Positions 30,471 to 39,206 are shown, counted from the stretch's first letter. The stretch is DNA of 39,241 nucleotides from Micromonospora chalcea (GCF_002926165.1 NZ_MAGP01000146.1:1-39241), one strand, 5' to 3'. Notes: generated from the letters alone by a model not told the origin. Numbers and translations are program-made.

Positions 30471-31102
30471 TGGCCGTCTCCCATCCGATCTTCGCCCGGC
30501 TCTTCGCCCGCGCCAGCGTCGCCATGGACCAGGCGGGCGTGGCCGGGCACCGGGCCCGCCTGGTCGCCGGGCTGCGCGGCCGGGTGGTCGAGGTCGGCGC
30601 CGGCAACGGGCGCAACCTCGCGCACTACCCGGCGAGCGTGACCGGCGTGCTCGCCGTCGAGCCGGAACCCCACCTGCGCGCGCTGGCCCACGCCGCCGCG
30701 CCGGGCGCCCCGGTCCCGGTCACCGTCGCCGCCGGGCTGGCCGAGGAACTGCCGGTCGCCGACGGCGCCGCCGACGCGGTGGTGGTGTCGCTGGTGCTCT
30801 GCTCGGTGCCGGACCAGGCGGTCGCGCTGCGCGAGGCGCGGCGGGTGCTGCGGCCCGGCGGCGAGCTGCGCTTCTACGAACACGTGGTGGCCGCCACGCC
30901 CGGCCTGCGCCGGGCCCAGCGCCTGGCCGACGCCACGCTCTGGCCGCTGTTCTGCGCCGGCTGCCACACCGCCCGGGACACGGTGGCCGCGATCCGCGCC
31001 GCCGGTTTCGAGGTGACCGCGCTGGAGCGCTTCCGCTTCCCGCCGACCGGGCTGCCGGCCCCGGCCTCGCCGCACGTGCTCGGCGCCGCGATCCGGGCCT
31101 GA
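30470..31102 (+). CDS. Class I SAM-dependent methyltransferase
   Basis: A 210-residue methyltransferase of the UbiE/Methyltransf_11 group. Motif I is VVEVGAGNGRNLAHYP near residues 40-54, followed by VLAVEPEPHLR (acidic residue binding the ribose), DGAADAVVVSLVLCSVPDQ and LRPGGELRFYEHV. The ATG at 30470 overlaps the nsrR stop by one base, so it may be induced or read with the NO regulator. A cysteine pair FCAGCHT near residue 163 is conserved in related thiol or arsenic methyltransferases, but the substrate is not evident. Confidence 0.88.
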   Translation: MAVSHPIFARLFARASVAMDQAGVAGHRARLVAGLRGRVVEVGAGNGRNLAHYPASVTGVLAVEPEPHLRALAHAAAPGAPVPVTVAAGLAEELPVADGAADAVVVSLVLCSVPDQAVALREARRVLRPGGELRFYEHVVAATPGLRRAQRLADATLWPLFCAGCHTARDTVAAIRAAGFEVTALERFRFPPTGLPAPASPHVLGAAIRA

Positions 31103-31140
31103 CGCCGGACCGGGCCGGTTCGTCCCGGCCCGGTCCGGCG
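31103..31140. terminator. Strong bidirectional hairpin
   Basis: CGCCGGACCGGGCCGG (31103-31118) pairs exactly with 31125-31140 (16 bp, six-base loop). It lies between the convergent methyltransferase and SGNH hydrolase stops. Confidence 0.75.
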
Positions 31141-31143
31141 TGC

Positions 31144-32400
31144 TCAGCTCACATTCACCGTGCCGTCCGGGGCGCGGACGCAGGAGACGGTACGGGAGCC
31201 GGTGGTCGCCGCCCCGGCCAGGCACCGGCCGAGCACCTTGTGCCCGGCGGCGTTCGGGTGCCACGACTCCTGGCAGGTCTGGAAGTACGTGCCGCAGGCG
31301 TTGGCGATCCGCTGGATGTCGAGCTTGTCGAACCCGGAGAGACTGGTGACGAACGTGCCGGTCGGGCCGTCCATCAGCCGGATCGGCGTGGCCAGGGCGT
31401 TGCCCGGGCTACCGGTCGACTCGCAGAGCCGGGCCCCGTCGAACGCGCGCTGCACGTTCAGGTAGACCAGGTCGTCCTGCGGGAACTCGTTGGCGAGCGT
31501 GCCACGTACCGAGCTGACCAGCGTGCCGAGCCCCTGCGAGAAACGGTGCCCGGGCGCCAGGCTGGCCCGGTGGATCGGGCACCCGGCCGCGTACCGCTCG
31601 GCGCCCAGCGCGCGGAACTTGTCCCGGGTGTCGTCCCGGCTGTCCTCGGTCCAGTAGCTCTGCTCCAGCTCGAACGGCAGCGGGTTGGTGTAGTCCTGGA
31701 ACACCACCCGGTGCTGGCCGTCGGCGTCGATCTCGTCCAGCGTGGTGAGCAGTTGCCGCAGCGCCGTGGTGGTCTCCGCGGTGGCGGCGGCGAACTGCGC
31801 GGCGGTGCCCAGGTCGGCGTCGGTGCACGGCTTCTGCTCCACCGGCCCGCCCAGGTACGCCCAGAACTCCCACCAGCCGGTCCAGGCGTCGGCGATGAAC
31901 CGGTTGGCGCACTTCTCCGCCACGCTGCCGAAGGTGAACGAGCTGTTGTTCGAGCCGAGGCCGACGAGCACCAGGTCGATGTCGTGGGTCCGGGCCACCG
32001 ACCGGAGCTGGTCGAGCTGGGCGGCCACCTGCCGCCCCTTGGCCCGCGTCGACGAGGCGTTCGCGATGTCGTACGGCTGGCCGCCCGAGCAGGCCAGGTT
32101 GAACCGCGCGGAGATGCCGGGCAGGTTCGCCTGGAACAGCGAGGCGTTCGGCGATCGGTGGCAGAAGTAGGCGTTGGCGTTGGCGGCGGACCAGCCGGGG
32201 AAGCCCTGGGCCACCCCGTTGACGTCCACCACCGGCGCGTACGCCCCGGCGCCCTCGCCGCTGATGAAGCTGTCTCCCAGCGCCACCGCGGCGGTGGGCA
32301 GCGCGGCGGCAGCCGGCTGGGCGGGCGCCGCGGCGGCGGGTAACGCCACCGCGGCGAGCGCCAGCGCCGCCGCGAGCGCGGAACGACGGAACACGGACAT
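31144..32400 (-). CDS. Secreted SGNH/GDSL hydrolase
   Basis: A 418-residue exported lipase or esterase. It has a signal peptide (residues 1-25, Ala-rich), then block I ALGDSFISGEGAG with nucleophile S44, GLGSNNSSF (oxyanion Asn block) and the C-terminal block ESWHPNAAGHKVLG with H381. It has many cysteines, as in secreted actinomycete SGNH enzymes. The substrate could be lipid, choline ester or acetylated sugar. The ATG at 32400 has GGGAGG six bases upstream. Its 3' end faces the methyltransferase across a shared hairpin. Confidence 0.88.
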   Translation of the reverse strand: MSVFRRSALAAALALAAVALPAAAAPAQPAAAALPTAAVALGDSFISGEGAGAYAPVVDVNGVAQGFPGWSAANANAYFCHRSPNASLFQANLPGISARFNLACSGGQPYDIANASSTRAKGRQVAAQLDQLRSVARTHDIDLVLVGLGSNNSSFTFGSVAEKCANRFIADAWTGWWEFWAYLGGPVEQKPCTDADLGTAAQFAAATAETTTALRQLLTTLDEIDADGQHRVVFQDYTNPLPFELEQSYWTEDSRDDTRDKFRALGAERYAAGCPIHRASLAPGHRFSQGLGTLVSSVRGTLANEFPQDDLVYLNVQRAFDGARLCESTGSPGNALATPIRLMDGPTGTFVTSLSGFDKLDIQRIANACGTYFQTCQESWHPNAAGHKVLGRCLAGAATTGSRTVSCVRAPDGTVNVS

Positions 32401-32653
32401 GCCCGACCTCCCAGACATCGAAACGTGAAAGATTCTTTGGGATGGCGATCAGATCACGCGCGTGTGACGGGCGTCAATGCCCTGACACCTGCGACGGGTC
32501 GCCGGGGAAGACATCGGGCGTGCGGATCGTTGTGCCGCCTGGACGCCCCGTCCGCCCGCCGGACCGCCGTACGCGGTGGCGGCGCGGACCCGGCCGCGAG
32601 GCCGATCGCGCAACGCACCGCCCCGGTACCGCCGACCTGTCAGGGCATCCGGC

Positions 32654-32659
32654 TAGGCT
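32654..32659 (+). promoter_or_regulatory. Possible -10 box in the 346-base parE upstream region
   Basis: TAGGCT stands 87 bases before the TTG start of parE, in the gene-free interval 32401-32746 between divergent genes. I see no well-spaced -35 box and no other convincing element in this interval; the open frames there lack ribosome sites or family features. Confidence 0.3.
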
Positions 32660-32746
32660 CGCTCCGGCGCGCCGCGCCCGGCGATCATCGTGGGGGAGTC
32701 ACACGGTGAACGGCACCACACCGCCGAGACCTGGGAGTACGACCAG

Positions 32747-34804
32747 TTGACCGCACAGCCTGAGACCCTCTACGGGGCCGACGACCTGACGCACCTGGAG
32801 GGCCTCGACGCCGTCCGCAAACGCCCCGGCATGTACATCGGCTCGACCGACAGCCGTGGCGTGGGTCACCTCGTCAACGAGATCCTCGACAACTCGACCG
32901 ACGAGGGTGTCGCGGGTCACGCCACCACTGTCGACGTGATCCTGCACGCCGACGGCTCGGTCCAGGTCGACGACGACGGCCGCGGCATCCCCACCGACGT
33001 GCACGCCAAGTCCGGCATCTCCGGCGTCGAGCTGGTGCTCACCCGCCTGCACGCGGGCGGCAAGTTCGGTGGCTCCGGCTACAAGACCTCGGGCGGCCTG
33101 CACGGCGTCGGCGCCTCCGCGGTCAACGCCCTGTCCCGCCGCTTCGACGTCACCGTCCGGCGCGGCGGCAAGATCCACGCGATGTCGTTCCGCCACGGCG
33201 TGCCGGGCGTCTTCGACGGAGCCGGCCCCGACGCGCCGTTCACCCCCGGTCCCGGCCTGCAGATCGTCGGCGCGATGAAGCGCGGCCAGCGCACCGGCAC
33301 CTCGATCCGCTGGTGGCACGACCCCCGCTACTTCGAGACCGGCGCCGCGCTCGACACCGAGGCGGTCCGGCTCAAGCTGCGCAACACCGCCTTCCTCGTC
33401 CCCGGCGTGGCCTACCGGCTGCGCGACGAGACCGGCGAGGAGCCGGTCGAGGAACGCTTCCACTTCCCCAACGGCCTGACCGACATGGTGGAATACCTCG
33501 CCCCGGCCGGCGACCGGCCGGTCTCCGGCACGCTGCTGGTCACCGGCGAGGGCACCTACCGGGAGAACGCCGCCGACGCCAACGGCGTCATGCAGTCCAA
33601 CGTGCAGCGCCGCGCCGAGGTCGAGGTGGCGTTCCGCTGGGGCACCGGCTACGAGCGCACCGTCGAGTGCTTCACCAACACCATCCGCAACGCCCACGGC
33701 GGCACCCACCGCAAGGGCTTCGAGCGGGCGCTGGCGCGTACCCTCGCCGACGCCGCCCGCAACGCCCGCGGCCTGCTCAAGCCCAAGGAGGACGCGCCCA
33801 CCCTGGACGACGTCCTGGAGGGCATGACCGCCGTGGTGCACGTGCGCATCCCGGAGCCGCAGTTCACCTCGCAGACCAAGGACGAACTGTCCACCGCCGG
33901 CATCACCAAGGTGCTCCAGGGCCTGATCGAGGCGCACCTCAAGAGCTGGCTGGACGACCGGCGCACCAAGGCCGAGGCCCGGACGGTGCTCCAGAAGATC
34001 GTCGACGCGGCCCGGGTACGGCTCACCCAGAAGCAGCAGAAGGACGCCGCCCGCCGCAAGACCGCGCTGGAGGGCGCGGCCATGCCGGCCAAGCTCGTCG
34101 ACTGCCGGGCCGCGGGCATCGAGAGAAGCGAACTGTTCATCGTGGAGGGGGACAGCGCCCTCGGTACAGGGCGCCTCGCGCGGTCCTCGGAATACCAGGC
34201 GCTGCTGCCGATCCGCGGCAAGATCCTCAACGTGCAGAAGGCCAACCTCCAGCAGGTGCTGGACAACGCCGAGTGCGCCGCGATCGTGCAGGTGCTCGGC
34301 GCCGGCTCCGGCCGCACGTTCGACCTGTCCTCCCTGCGCTACGGCCGGGTCCTCATCATGGCCGACGCGGACGTCGACGGCGCGCACATCCGTACCCTGC
34401 TGATCACGCTGTTCGCCCGGTACATGCGGCCGCTGATCGAGGCCGGGCGGCTCTTCGCGGCGATGCCGCCCCTGCACAAGATCACCACGAAGGGGCGCAA
34501 CCCGCAGACCGTCTACACCTACACCCAGGCGGAGATGGAGGCGACGGTCCGCAAGCTGGAGAAGGCCGGCAAGCAGATCGTCACGCCGATCCCGCGCTTC
34601 AAGGGCCTCGGTGAGATGGACGCCGACGAGCTGTGGGAGACCACCATGAACCCGGCTACCCGGGCGGTCCGCCGCATCACGCTCGACGACGTCGACGCCG
34701 CCGAGCGGATCCTCGAACTGCTCATGGGGGAGAAGGTCGAGCCCCGCCGCAACTGGCTGATCGACTCCGCCGACCGGGTCGACCGCGACGCCATCGACGC
34801 CTGA
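32747..34804 (+). CDS. parE: Topoisomerase IV subunit B (ParE)
   Basis: A 685-residue ATPase subunit that pairs with ParC to decatenate chromosomes. The GHKL ATPase domain has NEILDNSTDEG, DDDGRGIPTDVH and GGLHGVGASAVNAL. The transducer region follows, then TOPRIM with ELFIVEGDSALGTG and MADADVDGAHIRTLL. The C terminus has the PRFKGLGEMDADELWETTMNP motif. The likely start is TTG 32747 with GGGAG nine bases upstream; its TTGA overlaps the stop of a 14-codon GTG-started reading frame at 32706. The GTG at 32690 would add 19 residues. parC follows after 32 bases, and the two are not near dnaA/recF genes here. Confidence 0.93.
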   Translation: MTAQPETLYGADDLTHLEGLDAVRKRPGMYIGSTDSRGVGHLVNEILDNSTDEGVAGHATTVDVILHADGSVQVDDDGRGIPTDVHAKSGISGVELVLTRLHAGGKFGGSGYKTSGGLHGVGASAVNALSRRFDVTVRRGGKIHAMSFRHGVPGVFDGAGPDAPFTPGPGLQIVGAMKRGQRTGTSIRWWHDPRYFETGAALDTEAVRLKLRNTAFLVPGVAYRLRDETGEEPVEERFHFPNGLTDMVEYLAPAGDRPVSGTLLVTGEGTYRENAADANGVMQSNVQRRAEVEVAFRWGTGYERTVECFTNTIRNAHGGTHRKGFERALARTLADAARNARGLLKPKEDAPTLDDVLEGMTAVVHVRIPEPQFTSQTKDELSTAGITKVLQGLIEAHLKSWLDDRRTKAEARTVLQKIVDAARVRLTQKQQKDAARRKTALEGAAMPAKLVDCRAAGIERSELFIVEGDSALGTGRLARSSEYQALLPIRGKILNVQKANLQQVLDNAECAAIVQVLGAGSGRTFDLSSLRYGRVLIMADADVDGAHIRTLLITLFARYMRPLIEAGRLFAAMPPLHKITTKGRNPQTVYTYTQAEMEATVRKLEKAGKQIVTPIPRFKGLGEMDADELWETTMNPATRAVRRITLDDVDAAERILELLMGEKVEPRRNWLIDSADRVDRDAIDA

Positions 34805-34836
34805 CCAACGGGTTCGTCTCGGAAGGAAACCGCACC

Positions 34837-37800
34837 ATGGCACGCCGCAAGGACGACCGCGCGAAGGCGGATCTGGCCGCCTTCGACCAGGCCGGCGCTC
34901 GCGTCTTCGACAACCCGCTGGTCACCGAGGTCTCGGACTCCTACCTGGAGTACGCGTTCTCGGTCATCCACTCCCGCGCGCTGCCCGACGCGCGCGACGG
35001 GCTCAAGCCGGTGCACCGGCGCATCCTGTGGTCGATGTACGAGCAGGGCCACCGCCCGGACCGCGGCCACGTCAAGAGTGCCCGAATTGTCGGGGATGTG
35101 ATGGGAAAGTACCATCCGCACGGCGACACCGCGATCTACGACGCGATGGTGCGGCTGGCACAGGACTTCTCGCTCAACGTCCCGCTCATCGACGGGCACG
35201 GCAACTTCGGCTCGCCGGACGACGGCCCGGCAGCGGCGCGCTACTGCGTCGTGGGTGACACCCGGATCCGCCTGGCCGATGGCAGCAGCCCACGGATCGG
35301 TGATGTGGTCGACCTGCCGCCGAACAGCGAGGCGGAGGCCGATTTCGAAGTCCTCGACAAGGACGGCAAAGCGGTTCGCGTCAACAAGGTCTTCAACTCG
35401 GGCGTCCACCCGACGCTCCGGATCACGACTGAGACCGGATTCTCCCTCCGTGGTAGTGAGAATCATCTGGTTCTCTGCCTCGAAGCTCCGATGGGTGTCC
35501 CTGTCTTCCAGTGGCGTCGGCTCGACGAGGTGACGCCGGGCTCGGTGGTCTGTATCGCGCGGAACGCATGGAACCAGGTCGTCCCCGCCGCTCGCGAATA
35601 CATGCTCGGCGTGCTCGGTGGCGCCTGGGTCTCTGAAGGCTTCGCGAGCGAGTCGCGGGCAGGATTCAGCAATACCGATGAGCATTTCTTCGGCGAGGTC
35701 CTGCATGCCTACGACCAGGTCGTGGGTGGACGACGCTACGTCAGCGACCGGCACACGCGCCGAGACCGTCGCCGCATACACGAACTTGACGTCCAGGACG
35801 TCGCCGGCGGGATGGAAGCCTTCCGGGCGAGCCCACTCGCCGAGCTGATCGGTCACCAGGCGAGGGACAAGTTCGTGCCGGAGTTCGTCTGGGCAGGGGG
35901 GTGGGGCATCAAGCGGGCCTTCCTGATGGCCCTCTTCGAAGGCGACGGCGGAGTCCGCGTCGCCAACAGCAGCTTCACCATCCAGTACACCAGCTACAGC
36001 GAGCGTCTGACTCGGGAGGTCCAGGAACTGCTCGCGGAGTTCGGCGTGATCGCCTGTCGACGCCACTACACCCGGCCCAGTGGCTCGGTGGAGCACCGCC
36101 TGGTGGTTTCCGGGACGCGAAACATCAGGGCTTTCGCAACTCGTGTCGGCTTCCTCCGTACCAAGCAGGCGGTGCTGGCCAAGATGCTGCGGCATGCGCC
36201 GCTGCGCCCGCATCGGCTTAGTCAGGACCACGTCCCCTTTGTGGCCGACTACGTGCGCAGCAGCATCGACTTCGATCGTCGGGGCAGCGGACGCAAGTGG
36301 CTCACCAGCCACAACTTCGATCGTGTCGAGCGGTGGGAAACCGAACGACTCCGCATCATCGACCGCATCAAGGACACCGAGATCCTTGCCACGATTCTGC
36401 CCGTGATGGATGCGGGCTATCGGTACGAGAAGATCGTCGCGGTCTCTCCTGACGAGCCGGCGGAGGTCTATTCCGTTCGAGTGGAATCCGCCGACCACTC
36501 CTTCCTGGCCGGTGGCTTCGTCAACCACAACACCGAGGCCCGGATGTCCCGGGAGGCGATGCTGCTCACCGGCGAGCTGGGTGAGGACACCGTCGACGTC
36601 GAGCCGAACTACGACGGCTCGCTGACCCAGCCCACGGTGCTGCCGGCGGCGTTCCCGAACCTGCTCGTCAACGGCGCATCCGGCATCGCGGTCGGCATGG
36701 CCACCAACATGATCCCGCACAACCTCGGCGAGGTGGTCCAGGCCGCCCGCTGGCTGATCAACCACCCGGACGCCACGCTCGACAAGCTCATGGAGTTCGT
36801 GCCCGGCCCCGACCTGCCCACCGGCGGGCTGCTGCTCGGCCTGGACGAGGTGCGCCGCGCGTACGAGACCGGGCGCGGCGTGGTGCGCATGCGCGGGCGG
36901 GTGGAGATCGGCCCGCTGGAGGGCAGCCGCGGCCGGCAGGCCATCACCGTCACCGAGCTGCCGTACGGCGTCGGCGCCGAGAAGGTCATCGCGGCCATCA
37001 CCAACGAGGTGAACAAGACCAAGCGGCTGACCGGCATCGCCGATGTCAAGGACCTCACCGACCGGGAGAACGGCACCCGGCTGGTGGTGGAGTGCAAGGT
37101 CGGCGTGAACCCGCAGGCGCTGCTGGCCGACCTCTACCGGCTCACCCCGCTGGAGCAGTCCTTCGGCGTGAACAACCTGGTGCTCGTGGACGGGCAGCCG
37201 CGCACGCTCGGGCTCAAGGAACTGCTCGAGGTGTTCCTGGCGCACCGCTACGAGGTGGTGACCCGGCGCAGCGCGTACCGCAAGCGCAAGCGGGAAGAGC
37301 GCCTGCACCTGGTCGACGGCCTGCTGATCGCCCTGCTCGACATCGACCGGGTGGTCAAGCTGATCCGCGCCAGCGAGGACGCCCAGGCCGCCAAGGACGG
37401 CCTGATGCAGAAGTTCAAGCTCTCCGAGATCCAGGCGAGCTACATCCTGGACACTCCGCTGCGCCGTTTGACCAAGTACGACCGGCTGGAGCTGGAGGCC
37501 GAGCAGGAGAAGCTGCGCGGCGAGATCGCCGAGCTGTCGAAGATCCTGGACGATGACAAGGTGCTTCGGAAGGTCGTCTCCGACGAGCTGGCCGCCGTGG
37601 TCAAGCAGTTCGGCGCGCCGCGGCGCACCACGCTCGTCGACGGCGACCTCAAGGAGGTGCTCGCCGCCTCGGTGCCGGCCGGCCCGCTGGAGGTGGCCGA
37701 CGACCCGTGCCAGGTGATCCTCTCCGCCACCGGGCTGGTGGCGCGGACCGCGGCCGAGTCGGAGGAGGCCGCCGAGGCGCGCCGGCGCAGCGGCCGGGTC

Positions 37801-38613
37801 AAGCACGACGCGGTACGCGCGATCGTGCACTCCACCGCGCGGGGCCGGGTGCTGCTGGTGACCAGCGCCGGGCGCGCCTTCAAGATCGACGTGTTGCCGT
37901 TGCCGGTGCTGCCGGAGCAGTCCGGCACGGTGTCGCTGCGCGGCGGCATGTCGGCTGCGGAACTGGTGCCGCTGGAGCCGGGCGAGACGGTCGTCGGGCT
38001 GGCCCCGCTGGGGTCGTCCGCGCAGGGGTCCCCCGGGCTGGCGCTCGGCACCCGGGCCGGCGTGGTCAAGGTGTGCGCGCCGGACTGGCCGGTCCGCTCC
38101 GACGAGTTCGAGGTGATCTCGTTGCGGGACGGCGACGAGGTGATCGGCGCGACCTGGCTGACCGACGGCGCCGAGACACTGGCGTTCGTCTCCTCGGAGG
38201 CGTCGCTGCTGCGCTTCGCCGCGACTGTGGTACGCCCGCAGGGGCTCAAGGGCGGCGGAATGGCCGGCATCAACCTGCCCGCCGGGGCGCGGGCGGTGTT
38301 CTTCGGCGCGATCCGCACCGACGACACGGCGCACGGTGAGCCGATGGTGGTCACGTCGACCGGCGCCACGGTGAAGGTGACGCCGTTCAAGGCGTACCCG
38401 GCGAAGGGCAGGGCGACCGGCGGCGTGCGCGCGCAGCGGTTCCTCAAGGGCGAGGTGGAGCTGTCGGTGGCCTGGATCGGCCCGCGGCCGGTGGGCGCGA
38501 CCGCGACCGGCGACCCGGTGGACCTGCCGCCGGCCGACCCGCGCCGGGACGGCTCCGGTTTCGCCGTGATGCTGGGCCCGACGGTGGTGGGTCACCACAT
38601 CGACCGCGACTGA
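34837..38613 (+). CDS. parC: Topoisomerase IV subunit A (ParC) with an in-frame intein
   Basis: A 1258-residue precursor: exteins of 829 residues interrupted by a 429-residue intein after residue 136. The N extein has the winged-helix DNA-gate region (RALPDARDGLKPVHRRI, GKYHPHGDTAIYDAMVRLAQ, FGSPDDGPAAARY), with Y136 aligning with the catalytic tyrosine of GyrA/ParC. The C extein resumes TEARMSREAMLL, then the tower and coiled coil, and the degenerate beta-pinwheel (VTSAGRAFKIDVLPL, GTRAGVVKVCAPD, KGRATGGVRAQRFLKG). It is called ParC because it adjoins parE and the C-terminal end resembles actinobacterial ParC (DPRRDGSG). The ATG at 34837 follows GGAAGG. Confidence 0.93.
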   Translation: MARRKDDRAKADLAAFDQAGARVFDNPLVTEVSDSYLEYAFSVIHSRALPDARDGLKPVHRRILWSMYEQGHRPDRGHVKSARIVGDVMGKYHPHGDTAIYDAMVRLAQDFSLNVPLIDGHGNFGSPDDGPAAARYCVVGDTRIRLADGSSPRIGDVVDLPPNSEAEADFEVLDKDGKAVRVNKVFNSGVHPTLRITTETGFSLRGSENHLVLCLEAPMGVPVFQWRRLDEVTPGSVVCIARNAWNQVVPAAREYMLGVLGGAWVSEGFASESRAGFSNTDEHFFGEVLHAYDQVVGGRRYVSDRHTRRDRRRIHELDVQDVAGGMEAFRASPLAELIGHQARDKFVPEFVWAGGWGIKRAFLMALFEGDGGVRVANSSFTIQYTSYSERLTREVQELLAEFGVIACRRHYTRPSGSVEHRLVVSGTRNIRAFATRVGFLRTKQAVLAKMLRHAPLRPHRLSQDHVPFVADYVRSSIDFDRRGSGRKWLTSHNFDRVERWETERLRIIDRIKDTEILATILPVMDAGYRYEKIVAVSPDEPAEVYSVRVESADHSFLAGGFVNHNTEARMSREAMLLTGELGEDTVDVEPNYDGSLTQPTVLPAAFPNLLVNGASGIAVGMATNMIPHNLGEVVQAARWLINHPDATLDKLMEFVPGPDLPTGGLLLGLDEVRRAYETGRGVVRMRGRVEIGPLEGSRGRQAITVTELPYGVGAEKVIAAITNEVNKTKRLTGIADVKDLTDRENGTRLVVECKVGVNPQALLADLYRLTPLEQSFGVNNLVLVDGQPRTLGLKELLEVFLAHRYEVVTRRSAYRKRKREERLHLVDGLLIALLDIDRVVKLIRASEDAQAAKDGLMQKFKLSEIQASYILDTPLRRLTKYDRLELEAEQEKLRGEIAELSKILDDDKVLRKVVSDELAAVVKQFGAPRRTTLVDGDLKEVLAASVPAGPLEVADDPCQVILSATGLVARTAAESEEAAEARRRSGRVKHDAVRAIVHSTARGRVLLVTSAGRAFKIDVLPLPVLPEQSGTVSLRGGMSAAELVPLEPGETVVGLAPLGSSAQGSPGLALGTRAGVVKVCAPDWPVRSDEFEVISLRDGDEVIGATWLTDGAETLAFVSSEASLLRFAATVVRPQGLKGGGMAGINLPAGARAVFFGAIRTDDTAHGEPMVVTSTGATVKVTPFKAYPAKGRATGGVRAQRFLKGEVELSVAWIGPRPVGATATGDPVDLPPADPRRDGSGFAVMLGPTVVGHHIDRD
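35245..36531 (+). other. Intein with LAGLIDADG homing endonuclease, ParC catalytic-Tyr site
   Basis: A 429-residue intein from Cys1 (after RY) to Asn429 (before TEAR). N-terminal splicing blocks: CVVGDTRIRLADGSS (A) and TETGFSLRGSENHLVL with H74 (B). The endonuclease part carries two dodecapeptide motifs, LGVLGGAWVSEGF (E131) and LMALFEGDGGV (D234), both with their acidic residue. C-terminal blocks: VYSVRVESADHSFLAGGFVNHN with H418, H428 and N429, and +1 Thr. All key splicing residues are present, so splicing is expected. GC and third-position G/C are clearly lower than in the flanking exteins, a sign of transfer. The insertion point matches that of mycobacterial GyrA inteins. Confidence 0.93.
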
Positions 38614-38623
38614 CGAGCCAGCT

Positions 38624-38656
38624 GGGGGAGGGCGGCGGGAGACCGCCCCCTCCCGC
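38624..38656 (+). terminator. Hairpin after parC
   Basis: This is the same structure as at 155-187, with one base change in the outer stem. GGGCGG at 38630-38635 pairs with CCGCCC at 38643-38648. It follows the parC stop by 10 bases. Confidence 0.5.
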
Positions 38657-38666
38657 CCCGACGCGT

Positions 38667-38723
38667 TGATCAAGGAGTTTGCGGACTCTTCGTGTCCTCT
38701 GCAGTCCCTAAACTCCTTGATCA
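38667..38723. repeat. GATC-bearing inverted repeat, TGATCAAGGAGTTT arms
   Basis: TGATCAAGGAGTTT (38667-38680) and its exact complement (38710-38723) bracket a 29-base loop. The family is the same as 531-583. The 628 bases after parC hold no convincing gene, only these palindromes. Confidence 0.85.
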
Positions 38724-38805
38724 CCGAGGTGAGCGCGTCAGCGGACCGGGCACCCGGAGCTGCTGACGGGATCCGTGCGCTCGTGTGCCCGGCTGCACCC
38801 CCATC

Positions 38806-38874
38806 GCGCGTTGATCAAGGAGTTGGCGGCCTTTTCGCGCTCTCCGCAGGCCCTGAACTCCTTGATCAACGCGC
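38806..38874. repeat. GATC-bearing inverted repeat, 19-bp arms
   Basis: GCGCGTTGATCAAGGAGTT (38806-38824) is mirrored exactly at 38856-38874, with a 31-base loop. It is the longest-armed member of the AAGGAGTT family here. Confidence 0.85.
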
Positions 38875-38955
38875 CCGGGCACTCCGGGGGCAGGGCTGCC
38901 CTAGGGTAATGGGGCACATTCCGGGTGTTTTGGCGGAAGACCTCGGCCCTGCACG

Positions 38956-39016
38956 GTCGATCATGAGGTTAGCGGCGACAAAACGGACACCGAGCGCCGC
39001 TAACCTCATGATCGAC
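38956..39016. repeat. GATC-bearing inverted repeat, 22-bp arms
   Basis: Bases 38956-38977 and 38995-39016 are exact complements over 22 bp. The outer arm starts GTCGATCATGAGG, the inner part GTTAGCGGCG. The loop is 17 bases. Confidence 0.85.
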
Positions 39017-39074
39017 GTGGTTGAGGGCTGGCTGGCCCTGGCTGCGAGGGCGTCGGGCCGCTGGGGGCACCCGC

Positions 39075-39088
39075 GCGATCTTGCACTT
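39075..39088 (+). repeat. Solitary arm of the GCGATCTTGCACTT repeat
   Basis: The same 14-mer as at 203-216, but no matching right arm follows. A degraded AAGTG-containing stretch (about 39138) abuts the next palindrome, so the partner was probably lost or overwritten. Confidence 0.6.
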
Positions 39089-39147
39089 CGGGCCCTCTGG
39101 GTGTCCCGCTCGCGTGGGCCGGCCCCAATCGCGCGCCAAGTGGTCCA

Positions 39148-39206
39148 TTGATCATGAAGTTGGCGGGTGTGAGTCGGACAATTTGCGCCGCTAACTTCAT
39201 GATCAA
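39148..39206. repeat. GATC-bearing inverted repeat, TTGATCATGAAGTT arms
   Basis: Bases 39148-39166 and 39188-39206 are complementary at 18 of 19 positions (the exception is a G-T pair). The arm begins TTGATCATGAAGTTGGCGG and the loop is 21 bases. It is related to the 38956-39016 element. Confidence 0.85.

Noticed and set aside
34837..38613. gyrA rather than parC
   Set aside because: The partner gene, the sequence of the C-terminal end and the absence of dnaN/recF/gyrB-type neighbours favour parC; a whole-genome check would settle it.
34519..38724. A 1401-codon open frame on the minus strand opposite parE/parC
   Set aside because: It is a shadow of the GC-rich parC frame: no ribosome site, no domain-like sequence, and its apparent start lies in a palindrome.
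38667..39206. CRISPR array or attachment sites
   Set aside because: Repeats are inverted, differ between elements and have no regular spacers; no cas, integrase or tRNA gene is near.
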